Source: an uncultured Anaerovibrio sp. (lineage in GTDB: Bacteria; Bacillota; Negativicutes; Selenomonadales; Selenomonadaceae). From it: a DNA stretch of 12,573 nt. The translations under genes and the position numbers were made by a program. The number at the start of each line of letters is the position of its first letter. Within the stretch, counting starts at the first letter, position 1. Below the pieces are notes generated by a model, which was given only the letters and a program-made list of their open reading frames with translations, had not been told where the DNA came from and ran no database searches. Location: positions 1 through 12,573 of the forward strand of contig CACZYN010000026.1 in the NCBI GenBank assembly GCA_902785445.1, read 5' to 3'. This document shows positions 6,974-12,573 of the stretch, piece after piece.

Positions 6974-7532
6974 TATTGTTCCATCCTAACATATTCCAGG
7001 CCTGCTGATAGCTCTGACTGCCTTCCTTCAGACATCCCCGACAGGCAGAGGTTATTGTCCTGGTACCATGAGCCATATCCCCCCGCATAGTCATACACAG
7101 CTGCTGTGCTTCAGCAATTACCAACACCCCATCAGCCTTTAGGCCGTCCTCCACTGCCTGAGCAATTTCCTCCGTCATCCGCTCCTGGAGCTGGGGACGG
7201 TGGGAAATGATCTCAATAGCCTTGGTAAATTTACTGAATCCAGCGATCATTCCCTCGTGAGGCTTATAGGCTATGGACACCCGTCCAAAAAAGGGAACCA
7301 GATGATGTTCGCACATGGAATAAAAGGGAATATCCCGTACCGCCACAATGCCGTCGCTCTCAGCCCTAAATAACTCGCCCCATACATCAGCCGTGGTTTT
7401 ACCAACACCATTGAACAGATATTCATACATGCCAGCCACCCGTTCCGGAGTTTTCTCCATACCACTGGCCGGCAAATCAAGGCCCAAGGCGTTCAAAAAA
7501 TCATTCATTGCCTGTATTGCCTTCTGGTTCAT
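6966..7532 (-). CDS. folE: GTP cyclohydrolase I
   Basis: Converts GTP to 7,8-dihydroneopterin triphosphate and formate, the entry step for folate and also for 7-deazaguanine (queuosine) synthesis. The 188 residues fit type IA. The zinc site is Cys74 and His77 in YSMCEHHLVPFFG, with Cys146 in QLCMTMRG. KTPERVAGMYEY near residue 27 is the usual N-terminal helix. One oddity: the residue two before the third zinc ligand, normally His (E. coli His179), is Gln144 here. The following VRKPGS-like loop is replaced by DMAHGTR. The start follows queA by 4 nt with AAGGGGAT as ribosome binding site. The queA context suits its second role in queuosine supply. Confidence 0.95.
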   Translation of the reverse strand: MNQKAIQAMNDFLNALGLDLPASGMEKTPERVAGMYEYLFNGVGKTTADVWGELFRAESDGIVAVRDIPFYSMCEHHLVPFFGRVSIAYKPHEGMIAGFSKFTKAIEIISHRPQLQERMTEEIAQAVEDGLKADGVLVIAEAQQLCMTMRGDMAHGTRTITSACRGCLKEGSQSYQQAWNMLGWNNNE

Positions 7533-7536
7533 AGTC

Positions 7537-8568
7537 TTATCCCCTTCGTTTTATCATCATGGCATCTCCAAAGGAAAAGAATCTGTATCTTTCCTGTACC
7601 GCCGTCTCATAAGCCTTTAAGACAAATTCCCGTCCGGCAAAGGCACTTATCAGCATAATTAGCGTAGACTTCGGCAGATGGAAATTGGTTATTATGCCAT
7701 CAACAATCTTAAAGTCATAACCCGGGTAAATAAAGATATTGGTCCAATCAGTGCGTCCGTTGATTTCCCCCTTGGCCGTTGCCGCTGATTCCAAGGTACG
7801 AATAGAGGTTGTACCCACAGCAATTACCCGCTTCCCGGCGGCCTTGGTTGCTTTAATAAGATCAGCGGTCTCCTGGGCAATACTGTAATACTCCTTATGC
7901 ATTACATGCTCCTCAACATTTTCCACGCTTACCGGGCGAAAAGTACCCAGCCCTACATGAAGGGTAACAAAGCCCAAATTTACGCCCATATCCTTGAGTT
8001 CCTGCATTTGTTCCTTGGTGAAATGCAGACCAGCCGTTGGTGCCGCTGCCGAGCCCTGTTCCCGGGAATACACCGTTTGATACCGTTCCTTATCCTGGAG
8101 CTTTTCATGGATATAAGGCGGCAAAGGAGTTTCTCCCAACCGATCCAATATTTCCTCAAAAATACCCTCATAATTAAATTTCACAATCCGGCCACCAAAA
8201 TCCGTGGTCTCCTGGACAGTACAGGTCAGTTCATCGCTAAAACGCACCACCTGTCCCTCACGAGCCTTACGGCCAGGTTTTACCAAGGTTTCCCAGGTAT
8301 CGCCGTCTATACGGCGTAACAAAAATACCTCCACCTTGCCGCCGGTACCCTCGCGCCAGCCCAACAGTCTGGCAGGCATAACCCGTGTATCATTGAAAAT
8401 CAGGGTATCTCCTGGTTCCAAATATTCCTTTAAATCATAAAAATGCCTATGCTCGATGGTTTCCTCCACCGGGTCCAGCACCATCAGCCGAGAAGAATTT
8501 CTTGGCTCCACAGGTGTCTGAGCAATTAGCTCCTCCGGCAATTCATAGTCAAAATCTGTTAATTTCAT
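7537..8568 (-). CDS. queA: S-adenosylmethionine:tRNA ribosyltransferase-isomerase
   Basis: Moves the ribosyl part of SAM onto preQ1 in position 34 of GUN-anticodon tRNAs to give epoxyqueuosine. The 343-residue length is standard. The N-terminus MKLTDFDYELPEELIAQTP is the family signature. FNDTRVMPARLLG, GSAAAPTAGLHFT, LHVGLGTFRPV and the TNFHLPKSTLIMLISAFAG region follow in the expected order. A TTG at 8580 would add four residues, but GGGAGAT (8578-8572) is the ribosome binding site for the ATG at 8568, so that start is chosen. It follows the spoIID stop by 15 nt. The next gene is folE; tgt, a frequent neighbour of queA elsewhere, is absent here. Confidence 0.97.
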   Translation of the reverse strand: MKLTDFDYELPEELIAQTPVEPRNSSRLMVLDPVEETIEHRHFYDLKEYLEPGDTLIFNDTRVMPARLLGWREGTGGKVEVFLLRRIDGDTWETLVKPGRKAREGQVVRFSDELTCTVQETTDFGGRIVKFNYEGIFEEILDRLGETPLPPYIHEKLQDKERYQTVYSREQGSAAAPTAGLHFTKEQMQELKDMGVNLGFVTLHVGLGTFRPVSVENVEEHVMHKEYYSIAQETADLIKATKAAGKRVIAVGTTSIRTLESAATAKGEINGRTDWTNIFIYPGYDFKIVDGIITNFHLPKSTLIMLISAFAGREFVLKAYETAVQERYRFFSFGDAMMIKRRG

Positions 8569-8583
8569 TCTATCTCCCAAATA

Positions 8584-10020
8584 TTAATACCGTTTTACAA
8601 TATCGATTCCGGTATAGTAGTGATGCAGGATTTCATCATATTTTTTCCCAGCATCTGCCATGGCCTTGGCCCCATACTGGGACATTCCCAAACCGTGACC
8701 GAACCCATGACCATCAAAGATTACCTCCACAGAAGAATTTTCCACATGAAGTTCCTTATCCTGCATAGCGGCTGGGGCAGCATCAATGGTATTACCCTTA
8801 TTTTTCTTGTTTTTTTCCGTCTTTTTCACAGGTATTGTGGCCGGCCGCTGGGTGCGAACGGTAAAATAACTGCTCTTAAGACCAAAAATCTGGCGAACCT
8901 GTTGACTGGTCAACACAACGTTCTGTCCGGAGCCAACAAATTTCACTCCAGCAGCCCTTCCGGAACTCAAGGTTCCATTGGCACCCCCATTAGGAGAGGC
9001 CAAGGATATACTCTTGAGCTGGCCAATATTCTTTCCGGCTGCACTGAGCAGCTTCTGCACCTGAGCTGCCGAATATTTTACCGACCAGTTATGATAAGGA
9101 GACTGACTGTCATCATCCTTTACTGACCGGAGATATGGCAAATTATTTCCCCATACATCCTCGGAATTTTCTGTCACTCCGCCAGAGGAAGCATGATATG
9201 GCGCATATATTGGCCGTCCATCATAGGTCATAACCAAACCTGCCGTAGCATCTACAGCAGCTGAGGCCGAACTGGATTCCCCAGACATGCCCTCATAAGA
9301 CTGACAATGGGTTGAATCGCACAAATCGTACCCATCCCCCAGATGAGTCTTCTGATTTTTCGTATACAAAGCATAGGTCCGAGCCGCTACCGCCTGCGCC
9401 TTCAAAGCCTCCATATTCCAGCTGGGAGACATTTCCGATGGCAGTACACCCTTGACGTAGTCCTCCAAGGACAACAAATTGACAATAATCAGCTTGTTAC
9501 CCACAACGGTAGCTACGATTTCTCCCCGATATTCAGTAGTATTGTATTTAATTTTACCCTGTCCGCCAGTAACTACCGGAACGAACTTTAATGAAGATTT
9601 ATTGCTGTTTTTACCGTTGACGGCAATTGTATTGCCCACCACTGAAAGATTAGCCACGATATTGCTGCGGAAATCCCCCATATCCCGGTTGTCATCAACG
9701 CCAAATACATGCATGCCATTCACAGAGCTGATGCTGGCCTGTACCACACCACTGGCCAAACCCACCCGAATATTACTGTCAGCATTCTGAGACTTTTTCC
9801 AGGTAGACCGTTCCTCAGATTTGCTGGTATCTTTTTTAGAATCAGTAGATGGAGTTTTCTTCCCCGTCTCCGCTGGCTGTTTCCAGGTAACCGGCGGCTT
9901 CTTACCAACACCAGGATACAAAACCGAAGCCTCTGCATTCCCCAAACTAAGGAAACAAGCCCCAGCAAAGGCCACCAATAAGCCTAATGATAGCTTTTTA
10001 CACAAAGTAGATTTAATCAT
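8584..10020 (-). CDS. SpoIID/LytB family peptidoglycan hydrolase, secreted
   Basis: A SpoIID family protein, in sporulating bacteria a lytic transglycosylase that acts on denuded glycan strands during engulfment. The 478-residue protein begins with a signal peptide (Lys-rich start, hydrophobic 10-27, likely cleavage near NAEA). A low-complexity Lys/Thr/Ser linker covers about 40-80. The catalytic domain has SLEDYVKGVLPSEM, with the likely catalytic Glu196, then AQAVAARTYA. DLCDSTHCQSYEG matches the Cys/His zinc site seen in clostridial SpoIID. The domain closes with GHGFGHGLGMSQYGA. A second Lys/Asn-rich linker (about 385-420) splits the domain just before that motif. An ATG at 10047 is in frame but lies in the repeat; ATG at 10020 has GTGAGG ahead. 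Whether the host sporulates cannot be told from this gene alone. Confidence 0.9.
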   Translation of the reverse strand: MIKSTLCKKLSLGLLVAFAGACFLSLGNAEASVLYPGVGKKPPVTWKQPAETGKKTPSTDSKKDTSKSEERSTWKKSQNADSNIRVGLASGVVQASISSVNGMHVFGVDDNRDMGDFRSNIVANLSVVGNTIAVNGKNSNKSSLKFVPVVTGGQGKIKYNTTEYRGEIVATVVGNKLIIVNLLSLEDYVKGVLPSEMSPSWNMEALKAQAVAARTYALYTKNQKTHLGDGYDLCDSTHCQSYEGMSGESSSASAAVDATAGLVMTYDGRPIYAPYHASSGGVTENSEDVWGNNLPYLRSVKDDDSQSPYHNWSVKYSAAQVQKLLSAAGKNIGQLKSISLASPNGGANGTLSSGRAAGVKFVGSGQNVVLTSQQVRQIFGLKSSYFTVRTQRPATIPVKKTEKNKKNKGNTIDAAPAAMQDKELHVENSSVEVIFDGHGFGHGLGMSQYGAKAMADAGKKYDEILHHYYTGIDIVKRY

Positions 10021-10040
10021 ATCATATACCTCACTAATTA

Positions 10041-10140
10041 ACCTCATCCGTCAGCTTCGCTGACACCTTCTCCAAAGGAGAAGGCTTTATCTTGCCTTCA
10101 CCTCTGGGGGCGCTTTGCACGGGAGTCCGATGGACTCCCC
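10041..10140. repeat. Composite palindromic repeat, copy B
   Basis: Fills most of the gap between the queH fragment and the spoIID family gene. Module 1 has the 15-bp block 10041-10055 shared with 4327-4341, the hairpin GTCAGCTTCGCTGAC, and CCTTCTCC/GGAGAAGG around an AAA loop, ending in AAAGGAGAAGGCT (10074-10086; one mismatch to copy A). A spacer of about 20 nt follows. Module 2 (10106-10140) is a 35-bp unit with a perfect GGAGTCC/GGACTCC hairpin. It lies beside module 1 rather than inside it, in the opposite orientation to copy A. No T-run follows the hairpins, so it is not an obvious terminator. Confidence 0.8.
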
Positions 10141-10153
10141 GTATATCTGCATC

Positions 10154-10605
10154 CTAAGCCTCTGCCTGCATAGCCCGTTTCCGTTCCTTAGCCGCTTTCT
10201 TCCGCTGCTTTCGTATAGCCTTACTATACCGTTCTTCCTCACTGAAAATACACCCACAGTACGGCTGCCGATACAGTTTCAGCTCCAGGCTTATATCAAT
10301 GCCCTCCTGCCAGCCGTTGCGGAAATCCTCGTAGTAGAATTTCACTCCATACACATCCGCAAAATGCTGGGCCGTTTCCCGCATCAGCTCATGCTGCTGA
10401 TAAATGCTGTAAAAAAGCGTAGAAGTAAAGGCATCAAAGCCATTTTCCGCTGCGAATTTAGCCGCCTGCTCCAACCGCCAGGTATAACACATCCGGCAAC
10501 GGCCATTTTCCACTGATTCCGCCGCCAAGGCCTTTTTCAAAAAATCCCTTAGCATATAATTTTCATCGGTGATCAGCTTCATATCCACCTTTTGCAATTT
10601 CAGAA
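10154..10605 (-). pseudogene. queH: Epoxyqueuosine reductase QueH, 5'-truncated
   Basis: QueH reduces epoxyqueuosine to queuosine in tRNA using an iron-sulfur cluster. The C-terminal two thirds are clear: GRCRMCYTWRLEQAA, FDAFTSTLFYSIYQQHEL, VKFYYEDFRNGWQEG and LYRQPYCGCIFSEEE are family hallmarks. Homology starts only around KLITDENYMLRDFL. The N-terminal block of about 45 to 55 residues, with the CCxPC-type cysteine motif, is absent. The frame continues upstream only to a stop at 10648-10646, through sequence that looks unrelated. A restart at ATG 10582 is possible but would lack the N-terminal cysteines, so the product should be inactive. The 5' boundary given is approximate. It ends in a Lys/Arg-rich tail. 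If the junction is an assembly artefact, the real gene is intact elsewhere. Confidence 0.85.
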
Positions 10606-10973
10606 TTCCAACATTTATACTCAGTTCCTTTTTGGTCAACAAACGCTAATCCATCTATAGTTCCGGAAATGGTCACATATCCCCATTTTTCATTTTTCTG
10701 ATCCGCTAATAATGTAGGGTATTTAACACCCTCTCCCCATTTTTCTGGTCGAAAGGCATGTTCCGTATCCCCATCTATAACATGAGCAGAATTCCAAACA
10801 TTCACGCCCCAATCCGTTACTGTTGTTCCTTCCGGCAACTCAAAATACAATTTTACAGCTGCCTCTTCTGCTTTTGCCTGTACCGCCCCAATCGGTAAAA
10901 GTGTCAGAACCATCGCAATTGCAAGTAAAAAACTTACAAAACGGTTCTTTTTTGAAAACCTTCTCTCTCCCAT
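10563..10973 (-). pseudogene. N-terminal fragment of a secreted, possibly pullulanase-type protein
   Basis: The 136 codons start at ATG 10973, preceded by a full AAAGGAGG ribosome binding site; a further ATG at 11018 has no such site. Residues 1-33 are a Gram-positive signal peptide: Lys/Arg-rich start, hydrophobic FLLAIAMVLTLLPIGA, then VQAKAEE. The mature part begins KLYFELPEGTTVTDWGVNVW and contains GYVTISGTIDGLAFVD, which resembles the small beta-sandwich modules (pullulanase-associated or carbohydrate-binding) of clostridial amylolytic enzymes. Such proteins are usually far longer. This frame stops about 10 to 15 codons after the point where the queH frame becomes recognisable, so the 3' part of the gene is lost at the junction. 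The family call is a guess; the secretion signal and the truncation are firmer. Confidence 0.55.
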
Positions 10974-11016
10974 TTTTTCCTCCTTTTGAATGATTTTTCG
11001 GGTTTTTTCGTCTTTC

Positions 11017-11045
11017 ATTATACTTGAAAATGTATACGAAATAAA
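11017..11045 (-). promoter_or_regulatory. Possible promoter of the secreted-protein fragment
   Basis: A consensus -10 TATAAT (11022-11017) lies about 45 nt upstream of the chosen start codon. At 17-nt spacing the -35 is only TTTATT (11045-11040), so the call rests mainly on the -10 box and its position after the terminator of the previous operon. Confidence 0.45.
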
Positions 11046-11060
11046 GTTGGAAAAACTGCC

Positions 11061-11104
11061 AAAAAACCTCTGGAAATTTTGTCTAAAAATTCCAGAGGTT
11101 TTTT
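11061..11104. terminator. Strong, symmetrical intrinsic terminator
   Basis: Arms 11061-11075 and 11090-11104 pair over 15 bp around the core AACCTCTGGAA, with four more A/T pairs inside after a mismatch. Each outer end carries A/T tracts, so it can work on either strand. Here it would end the metF transcript, about 30 nt past the stop codon of the hypothetical gene. Confidence 0.9.
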
Positions 11105-11134
11105 CAACTTATTATACACATTGTATATTCATTT

Positions 11135-11590
11135 TTATTGCTGCAATACCAGCTCGCGCCCTGTCACATCCAGTTCCATGCTCTGTGGATCTTTTTTATA
11201 CTGCTCAAGCACGGTCAGCCACAGCATATGTACTTCGTAGATCAGCATCTGATCCGCCTCCACTGCATACGGAGCTAAAACATCCACATCGAAGAAACGG
11301 ATGCCAAGCGGTGGCAGAAAAATCAAATTGCAGGACTTCTTTTTCTCTCCGCAGGTGTAGATCTGCTCATAAGAAACCAATAGAAATTCTTTTTCCTGAT
11401 CCATACAGTGATAGGAAACAAAACACTCATCAATCACCCATGTCTCTCCCTCTTCGGTTTCCACTGGTTTCTTCGCCGGATCGTTGTACTCGGTAGTCTG
11501 GCACTGAATATCCCAGTGCAGTTTTCCTTCCCGCGTTTTTTGTATCATATCGGTCACTTTACGGACCAGCTGTTCTTCCTTTTTCTTCAT
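11135..11590 (-). CDS. Hypothetical protein downstream of metF
   Basis: A 151-residue soluble protein that I do not recognise. It starts with a charged, coiled-coil-like segment (MKKKEEQLVRKVTDMIQKTR), then LHWDIQCQTTEYND and a stretch rich in aromatic and acidic residues (WVIDECFVSYHCMDQ). A proline/aromatic core FLPPLGIRFFDVDVLAPYA (about 93-111) precedes a hydrophobic helix-like MLWLTVLEQY. There is no signal peptide, membrane segment or obvious metal motif. It begins 2 nt after the metF stop and ends before the strong terminator, so it is co-transcribed with metF. That conserved-looking spacing argues for a real gene; a role in one-carbon or methionine metabolism would be guesswork. Confidence 0.72.
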   Translation of the reverse strand: MKKKEEQLVRKVTDMIQKTREGKLHWDIQCQTTEYNDPAKKPVETEEGETWVIDECFVSYHCMDQEKEFLLVSYEQIYTCGEKKKSCNLIFLPPLGIRFFDVDVLAPYAVEADQMLIYEVHMLWLTVLEQYKKDPQSMELDVTGRELVLQQ

Positions 11591-11592
11591 TC

Positions 11593-12468
11593 TTATGCCT
11601 GCTCTCTCACATAAATCTGTGACAGATTATTCATGATCGCCGCTGCGACATCCGGTTTATTCATAGAGTAAATGTGAATGTGGTTGACTCCGTTGGCAAT
11701 CAGATCAATAATCTGCTCGGTTGCATAGGCAATTCCTGCCTGCTTCATGGCTGCAGGGTTGTCCCCAAACCGATCCACAATGCTTAAAAATTTGGCAGGA
11801 ACCAGATTTCCGGTCAGGGAAATCGTTCTCTTCACCTGTGCTGCATTGGTAACCGGCATGATTCCGGCAGTCACCGGAACATCAATTCCTTTAGCAAGTG
11901 CCTTATATAGGAAACGATAATAAATGTTATTGTCGAAAAACATCTGTGTGGTCAGATATTCACAGCCTGCATCCACTTTTTCTTTCAGATGATCCAGATC
12001 TTCATTCATATTGGCAGCCTCCGGATGTCCCTCCGGATAACATGCACCGCCGATACAGAAGTCTCCTGCCTCCCTGATCTCACGAATCAGCTCAATCGCA
12101 TGGTGATACTGATCCGGAAGCGGAAAATCCGTGTTTGTCGGAATATCCCCGCGAAGTGCAAGGATGTTTTCGATTCCGCGCTCTTTCAGCTCATGGATTA
12201 CAGTATGTACCTTTTCTCTTGTGGAAGAGACGCAGGTCAGATGTGCGATTGCCGGCACCCCATAAGAGTTGATCGCATCTGCGATCTCTACGGTATAATC
12301 ACTCGTTCCGCCGGTTGCTCCATATGTACAGCTGATATATGCCGGTTTCAGCTTTGCGATTTCTGCTGCGATTGCCTTGTAATTCTGCAGCTGTGCTCCC
12401 TGTTTTGGCGGGAAAATCTCACATGAGATTGTCACCTCATTCTTCTTTAAAATTTCCGATACTTTCAT
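11593..12468 (-). CDS. metF: 5,10-methylenetetrahydrofolate reductase
   Basis: Reduces 5,10-methylene-THF to 5-methyl-THF, the methyl donor for methionine synthesis, with FAD as cofactor. The 291 residues match bacterial MetF. Glu17 in SCEIFPPK is the catalytic glutamate. SCTYGATGG, HLTCVSSTREKV and NILALRGDIP at 101-110 are family motifs for folate and flavin binding. EYLTTQMFFDN and VPVTAGIMPV close the barrel. The start at ATG 12468 gives the right N-terminus, although no strong ribosome binding site precedes it (only AAGAAAAAT). It is linked to folate biology like the fol genes on the left, but the junction near 10.6 kb makes shared origin doubtful. Style and content look like Lachnospiraceae. 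Confidence 0.95.
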   Translation of the reverse strand: MKVSEILKKNEVTISCEIFPPKQGAQLQNYKAIAAEIAKLKPAYISCTYGATGGTSDYTVEIADAINSYGVPAIAHLTCVSSTREKVHTVIHELKERGIENILALRGDIPTNTDFPLPDQYHHAIELIREIREAGDFCIGGACYPEGHPEAANMNEDLDHLKEKVDAGCEYLTTQMFFDNNIYYRFLYKALAKGIDVPVTAGIMPVTNAAQVKRTISLTGNLVPAKFLSIVDRFGDNPAAMKQAGIAYATEQIIDLIANGVNHIHIYSMNKPDVAAAIMNNLSQIYVREQA

Positions 12469-12480
12469 ATTTTTCTTGTA

Positions 12481-12504
12481 TGATAATTAGGAAGTTAATT
12501 ATCA
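12481..12504. promoter_or_regulatory. Perfect inverted repeat upstream of metF, possible operator
   Basis: TGATAATTA (12481-12489) and TAATTATCA (12496-12504) are perfect 9-bp arms around a 6-nt spacer. The repeat sits 12 nt ahead of the metF start codon, where a repressor site or a start-proximal RNA hairpin could act. On the minus strand its outer edge reads TGTGATAAT, similar to an extended -10 box, but no convincing -35 lies at the right distance. The remaining bases to 12573 hold nothing I can name, and no SAM riboswitch or T-box is visible there. Confidence 0.45.
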
Positions 12505-12573
12505 CACATTTCCTTTCTTTTAATATCGTGGTTCAATACAATTCAGATACTATGGACTTTTGATTTTTCCCTG

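Noticed and set aside
10020..10047. Earlier ATG for the spoIID family gene at 10047
   Set aside because: That ATG is part of the repeat block. The ATG at 10020 has its own ribosome binding site and starts a proper signal peptide.
10043..10140. Intrinsic terminator between the queH fragment and spoIID
   Set aside because: The hairpins are strong but no T-run follows on either strand. The sequence matches the repeat found near trpF.
10563..10642. Natural fusion of the secreted protein to QueH
   Set aside because: The two frames differ, each ends or begins in unrelated sequence, and a secreted-cytoplasmic fusion would make no sense.
12469..12573. SAM riboswitch or T-box upstream of metF
   Set aside because: The visible 105 nt show neither the S-box helices nor a GGGTGG-type T-box; only a palindrome is seen.
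1..12573. CRISPR array, defence island, prophage, tRNA or transposase
   Set aside because: No regularly spaced repeats, no phage or transposase reading frame and no cloverleaf were found. Apart from the points listed, the content is housekeeping metabolism.

Overview
This window reads as Bacillota (Firmicutes) DNA from an anaerobe. Every supported gene lies on the minus strand, so transcription runs from high to low coordinates. The larger part (about 1 to 10.59 kb) looks like one genome, possibly of the Negativicutes. That lineage guess rests on the repeat style, the SpoIID family protein and general sequence feel, and is not proven. The right end (about 10.6 to 12.57 kb) looks different: a Lachnospiraceae-style secretion signal, an MTHFR gene and a hypothetical gene. 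The two parts meet between about 10,565 and 10,605, where two unrelated genes are both cut off. This looks like an assembly chimera or a rearrangement breakpoint.

Layout in the direction of transcription. (1) 12468-11135: metF (5,10-methylenetetrahydrofolate reductase) followed 2 nt later by a hypothetical gene, then a strong hairpin terminator. (2) 10973-10563: the start of a secreted, possibly pullulanase-like protein, broken after about 130 residues. (3) 10605-4852: a queH fragment without its N-terminal cysteine motif, a palindromic repeat, a spoIID family gene, queA, folE, folP, folB, folK and a small zinc-ribbon membrane protein. From spoIID onward the genes touch or overlap and probably form one transcription unit. 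(4) 4817-1: a clear promoter, a tryptophan T-box leader with a UGG specifier and an intrinsic terminator, a second copy of the palindromic repeat, then trpF-trpC-trpB-trpA-trpE, with trpE running off the window.

How the genes work together. folE, folP, folB and folK make the pterin part of folate and join it to p-aminobenzoate. FolE also supplies dihydroneopterin triphosphate for 7-deazaguanine synthesis, which links it to queA and queH, the late steps of queuosine modification of tRNA. The trp genes cover anthranilate synthase (TrpE), PRA isomerase (TrpF), indole-glycerol-phosphate synthase (TrpC) and tryptophan synthase (TrpA, TrpB). trpG and trpD are not in view and may follow trpE. The T-box would switch the operon on when tRNA-Trp is uncharged.

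I see no CRISPR array, tRNA, rRNA, transposase, phage gene or defence system. The most notable points are the junction near 10.6 kb, the unusual trp gene order under a T-box, a nested composite repeat that appears to supply the ribosome binding site of trpF, and a glutamine in FolE where the catalytic histidine is expected.
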